Part shown: positions 60,939-64,000 of the stretch, piece by piece | How positions within the stretch are numbered: the first letter of the stretch is position 1 | Layout of the letters: each line of letters begins with the position of its first letter | Assembly: GCF_910592395.1 (NCBI RefSeq) | Contig: NC_088322.1 | Coordinates: 5,391,431-5,455,430, forward strand | Source of the DNA: Lineus longissimus | Lineage: Eukaryota > Nemertea > Pilidiophora > Heteronemertea > Lineidae | Direction of reading: 5' to 3' | Length of the DNA: 64,000 bases | Notes under the pieces: generated by a model | What the model saw: the letters and a program-made list of their open reading frames with translations, nothing else | Told to the model about the DNA's origin: nothing | Databases searched by the model: none | Made by a program: the position numbers and the translations under genes

Positions 60939-63900
60939 ACTGACGATGAAAGTCGTTCGGCGATGGCGCTCGTCGCGACCGATCACACTCATTTTGGTTA
61001 TACAGAGCCGAGATGACCAATTGGAAAAAACTGAGACCACGATTTTGAGATTTTGCGATGATAAGTTGTCATTCGATAGCGATATTACATTACTGGCGAT
61101 GAAAGTCGGTCGGCGATGGCGCTCGTCGTGACCGATCACACTCATTAGGTTATGCAGAGTTGAGATGACCGATCGGACAAAATGAGACCGCAATTTCGAG
61201 ATTCTGCGATGATAAGTTGTCATTCGACTAGCGATATTACATTACTGGCGATGAAAGTCGGCGGCAATGGCTCTTGTCACGACCGATCACGCTAATTTTG
61301 CTTATAGAGTCGAGATGCCTGATTGAACGAGCTGAGACCAAAATTTCGAGATTCTGCGATGATAAGTTGTCATTGGACTAGCGATATTACACTACTGGCG
61401 ATGAAAGTCAGTCGGCGATGGCGCTCGTCGCGACTGATCACGCTTATTTTCGTTATACAGAGACGAGATGACCAATTAGACAAAGTGAGACCGCAATTTC
61501 CGAATTCTGTGATGATAAGTTGTCATTCAACTAGCAATACTACACTACTGGCGATGGAAGTCGGTTAGCGATGGCTCTCGTCGCGACCGATAACACTCAT
61601 TTTGGTTATGCAGAGCCGAGATGACCAATTGGAAAAAACTGAGACCACGATTTTGAGATTTTGCGATGATAAGTTGTCATTTGATAGCGATATTACACTA
61701 CTGGCGATGAAAGTCGGTCGGCGATGGCGCTCGTCGCGACCGATCACACTCATTTTGGTTATACAGAGCCGAGATGACCAATTGGAAAAAACTGAGACCA
61801 CGATTTTGAGATTTTGCGATGATAAGTTGTCATTTGATAGCGAAATTACACTACTGGCGATGAAAGTCGGTCGGCGATGGCGCTCGTCGTGACCGATCAC
61901 ACTCATTTAGGTTATGCAGAGTTGAGATGACCGATCGGACAAAATGAGACCGCAATTTCGAGATTCTGCGATGATAAGTTGTCATTCGACTAGCGATATT
62001 ACACTACTGGCGATGAAAGTCGGTCGGCGATGGTGCTCATCAAGTCCAATCACGCTAATTTTGGTTATGCAGAGTCGAGATGCCCGATTGAACAAACTGA
62101 GACCGCAATTTCACGATTCTGCGATGATAAGTGGTCATTCCACTAACGATATCAGACTACTGGCGATGAAAGTCGGTCGGCGATGGCGCTCGTCGCGACC
62201 GATCACGCTAATTTTGGTTATGCAGAATCGAGATGACCGATCGGACAAAATAAGACCGCAATTTCGAGATTCTGCGATGATAAGCTGTCAGTCGATAGCG
62301 ATATTACACTACTGGCGATGAAAGTCGGTTGGCGATGGTGCTCATTACGACCGATCATGCTCATTTTGTTGATAGAGTCGAGATGCCCGATTGAACGAGC
62401 TGAGACCAGTAATTCGAGATTCTGCGATGATAAGTTGTCATTCGACTAGCGATATTACACTACTGGCGATGAAAGTCGGTCGGCGATGGCGCTCGTCACG
62501 ACCGATCACACTCATTTTGGTTATACGGAGTCGAGATGACCGATTGGACAAACTGAGACCGCAATTTCAAGATTCTGATGTGATAAGATGTCATTCGATA
62601 GCGATATTACACTACTGGCGATGATAGTCAGTCGGCTATGGCGCTCGTCGCGACTGATCACACTTATTTTCGTTATACAGAGTCGAGATGACCAATAGGA
62701 CAAAGTGAGACCGCAATTTCCAGATTCTGCGATGATAAGTGGTCATTCGACTAACGATATAAGACTACTGGCGATAAAAGTTGGTCGGCGATGGCGCTTA
62801 TCGCGACCGATCACGCTCATTTTGCTTATACAGAGTCGAGATGCCCGATTGGACCAACTGAGACGGCAATTTCAAGATTCTGTGATGATAAGTTACATTC
62901 GATAGCATTATTACACTACTGGCGATGAAAATCGGCCGGCGATGGTGCTCATCGCGACCGATCACGCTCATTTTGCTAAAAGAGTTGAGATGCCCGGTTG
63001 GAGAAACTGTGACCGCCATTTTGATATTCTGGTGTGATAAGTTGTCATTCGATAGTGATATTACACTACTGGCGATGAAAGTCGGTCGGCAATGGCGCTC
63101 GTCGCGACCGATCACACTCATTTTGGTTATGCAGAGTCGAGATGACGGATCGGACAAAATGAGACCGCAATTTCGAGATTATGCGATGATAAGTTGTCAG
63201 TCGATAGCGATATTACACTACTGACGATGAAAGTCGGTCGGCGATGGCGCTCGTCGCGACCGATCACACTCATTTTGGTTATACAGAGCCGAGATGACCA
63301 ATTGGAAAAAACTGAGACCACGATTTTGAGATTTTGCGATGATAAGTTGTCATTCGATAGCGATATTACATTACTGGCGATGAAAGTCGGTCGGCGATGG
63401 CGCTCGTCGTGACCGATCACACTCATTAGGTTATGCAGAGTTGAGATGACCGATCGGACAAAATGAGACCGCAATTTCGAGATTCTGCGATGATAAGTTG
63501 TCATTCGACTAGCGATATTACATTACTGGCGATGAAAGTCGGCGGCAATGGCTCTTGTCACGACCGATCACGCTAATTTTGCTTATAGAGTCGAGATGCC
63601 TGATTGAACGAGTTGAGACCAAAATTTCGAGATTCTGCGATGATAAGTTGTCATTGGACTAGCGATATTACACTACTGGCGATGAAAGTCAGTCGGCGAT
63701 GGCGCTCGTCGCGACTGATCACGCTTATTTTCGTTATACAGAGACGAGATGACCAATTAGACAAAGTGAGACCGCAATTTCCGAATTCTGTGATGATAAG
63801 TTGTCATTCAACTAGCGATACTACACTACTGGCGATGGAAGTCGGTTAGCGATGGCTCTCGTCGCGACCGATAACACTCATTTTGGTTATGCAGAGCCGA

Positions 63901-64000
63901 GATGACTAATTGGAAAAAACTGAGACCACGATTTTGAGATTTTGCGATGATAAGTTGTCATTTGATAGCGATATTACACTACTGGCGATGAAAGTCGGTC
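59715..64000 (+). repeat. 2,281-bp 15-mer unit, ~1.9 copies to the window edge
   Basis: 59,715-61,995 and 61,996-64,000 align at 2,281 bp. The second copy is cut by the window end. The unit overlaps the right end of the 4.5-kb block, showing that successive duplications used different boundaries. Confidence 0.85.

Larger units (their letters stand above)
41347..64000 (+). repeat. Main 152-bp satellite array, part 2 (~149 monomers)
   Basis: Continues the array in the same orientation to the window edge, with no unique sequence. Monomers here are more uniform than in part 1, mostly of the GGTTATGCAGAG type with GACCGATCGGACAAAATGAG, and higher-order structure is stronger. The array is open-ended. 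Confidence 0.98.

Noticed and set aside
26694-63849. Many open frames of 60-188 codons inside the satellite, rich in MKVGRRWRSSRPITLIL-like phrases on both strands
   Set aside because: They repeat with the 152-bp monomer. Because 152 is not a multiple of three, a frame shifts register at each monomer and stays open only where two or three phases lack stops. Frames exist on both strands, boundaries follow monomer variants and there is no start context or domain.
23149-64000. CRISPR-like array
   Set aside because: The units are 150-bp satellite monomers in direct contact, with no short repeats separated by unique spacers and no cas genes; the context is eukaryotic.
23149-64000. CENP-B box in the satellite monomer
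   Set aside because: I looked for the TTCG....A..CGGG pattern in the common monomer types and did not find it. Absence does not exclude a centromeric role.

Overview
This window reads as eukaryotic, most likely a marine invertebrate genome; I cannot name the species. There are no operons, no dense coding and no recognisable intact protein-coding gene. About a quarter of it (roughly 1-14.5 kb) is a patchwork of mobile-element pieces, and the rest is almost entirely one ~152-bp satellite DNA. The interspersed elements begin with a perfect or near-perfect 5' hairpin, repeat one hairpin arm near the other end, and finish with a short 3' hairpin followed by CTTGTT, TCATT or CTAGT. That layout fits non-autonomous Helentron-like rolling-circle elements (HINEs), here given working names A to E. 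The assignment rests on structure, not on a database match.

Left part (1-12.1 kb): a direct duplication around a short minisatellite; a full family A element (1,693-2,860) with a family B 5' end abutting it; a long stretch with palindromes and clustered CRE and E2F/YY1-like sites but no gene; three separate family B 3' ends; a Tigger/pogo-like TA-flanked miniature element (7,833-8,629); an inverted A-like piece; a frameshifted LINE reverse-transcriptase-region fragment (about 9,648-10,021); an inverted A terminus whose 3' hairpin is tripled; and a second full, nearly identical A element (10,633-11,779).

Middle part (12.1-23.4 kb): a tandem duplication. Each copy holds a solo A 3' end, a complete family C element with a 38-bp palindrome, a family D 5' end running straight into satellite in minus orientation, a short family E 3' end, a ~350-bp unique spacer, and then satellite in plus orientation. 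Copy 1 is ~5.1 kb. Copy 2 is ~6.2 kb up to the matching point and differs by a 71-bp indel and about 1 kb more minus-strand satellite.

Right part (23.1-64 kb): about 268 plus-oriented monomers in a continuous array that leaves the window and is broken only by a 100-N assembly gap (41,247-41,346). The array is organised at several scales: 152-bp monomers, 6- to 10-mer higher-order units (about 0.9-1.5 kb), a 7.6-kb block duplicated head to tail, and multi-kb blocks repeated 12-15 kb apart.

The main point of interest is that the satellite directly abuts a HINE 5' end, while several HINE families here carry internal repeats of ~145-155 bp or twice that. This suggests, but does not prove, that the satellite arose as the internal tandem repeat of a rolling-circle element and then expanded into a higher-order array. 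All long open frames inside the array are by-products of the repeat and are not annotated as genes.
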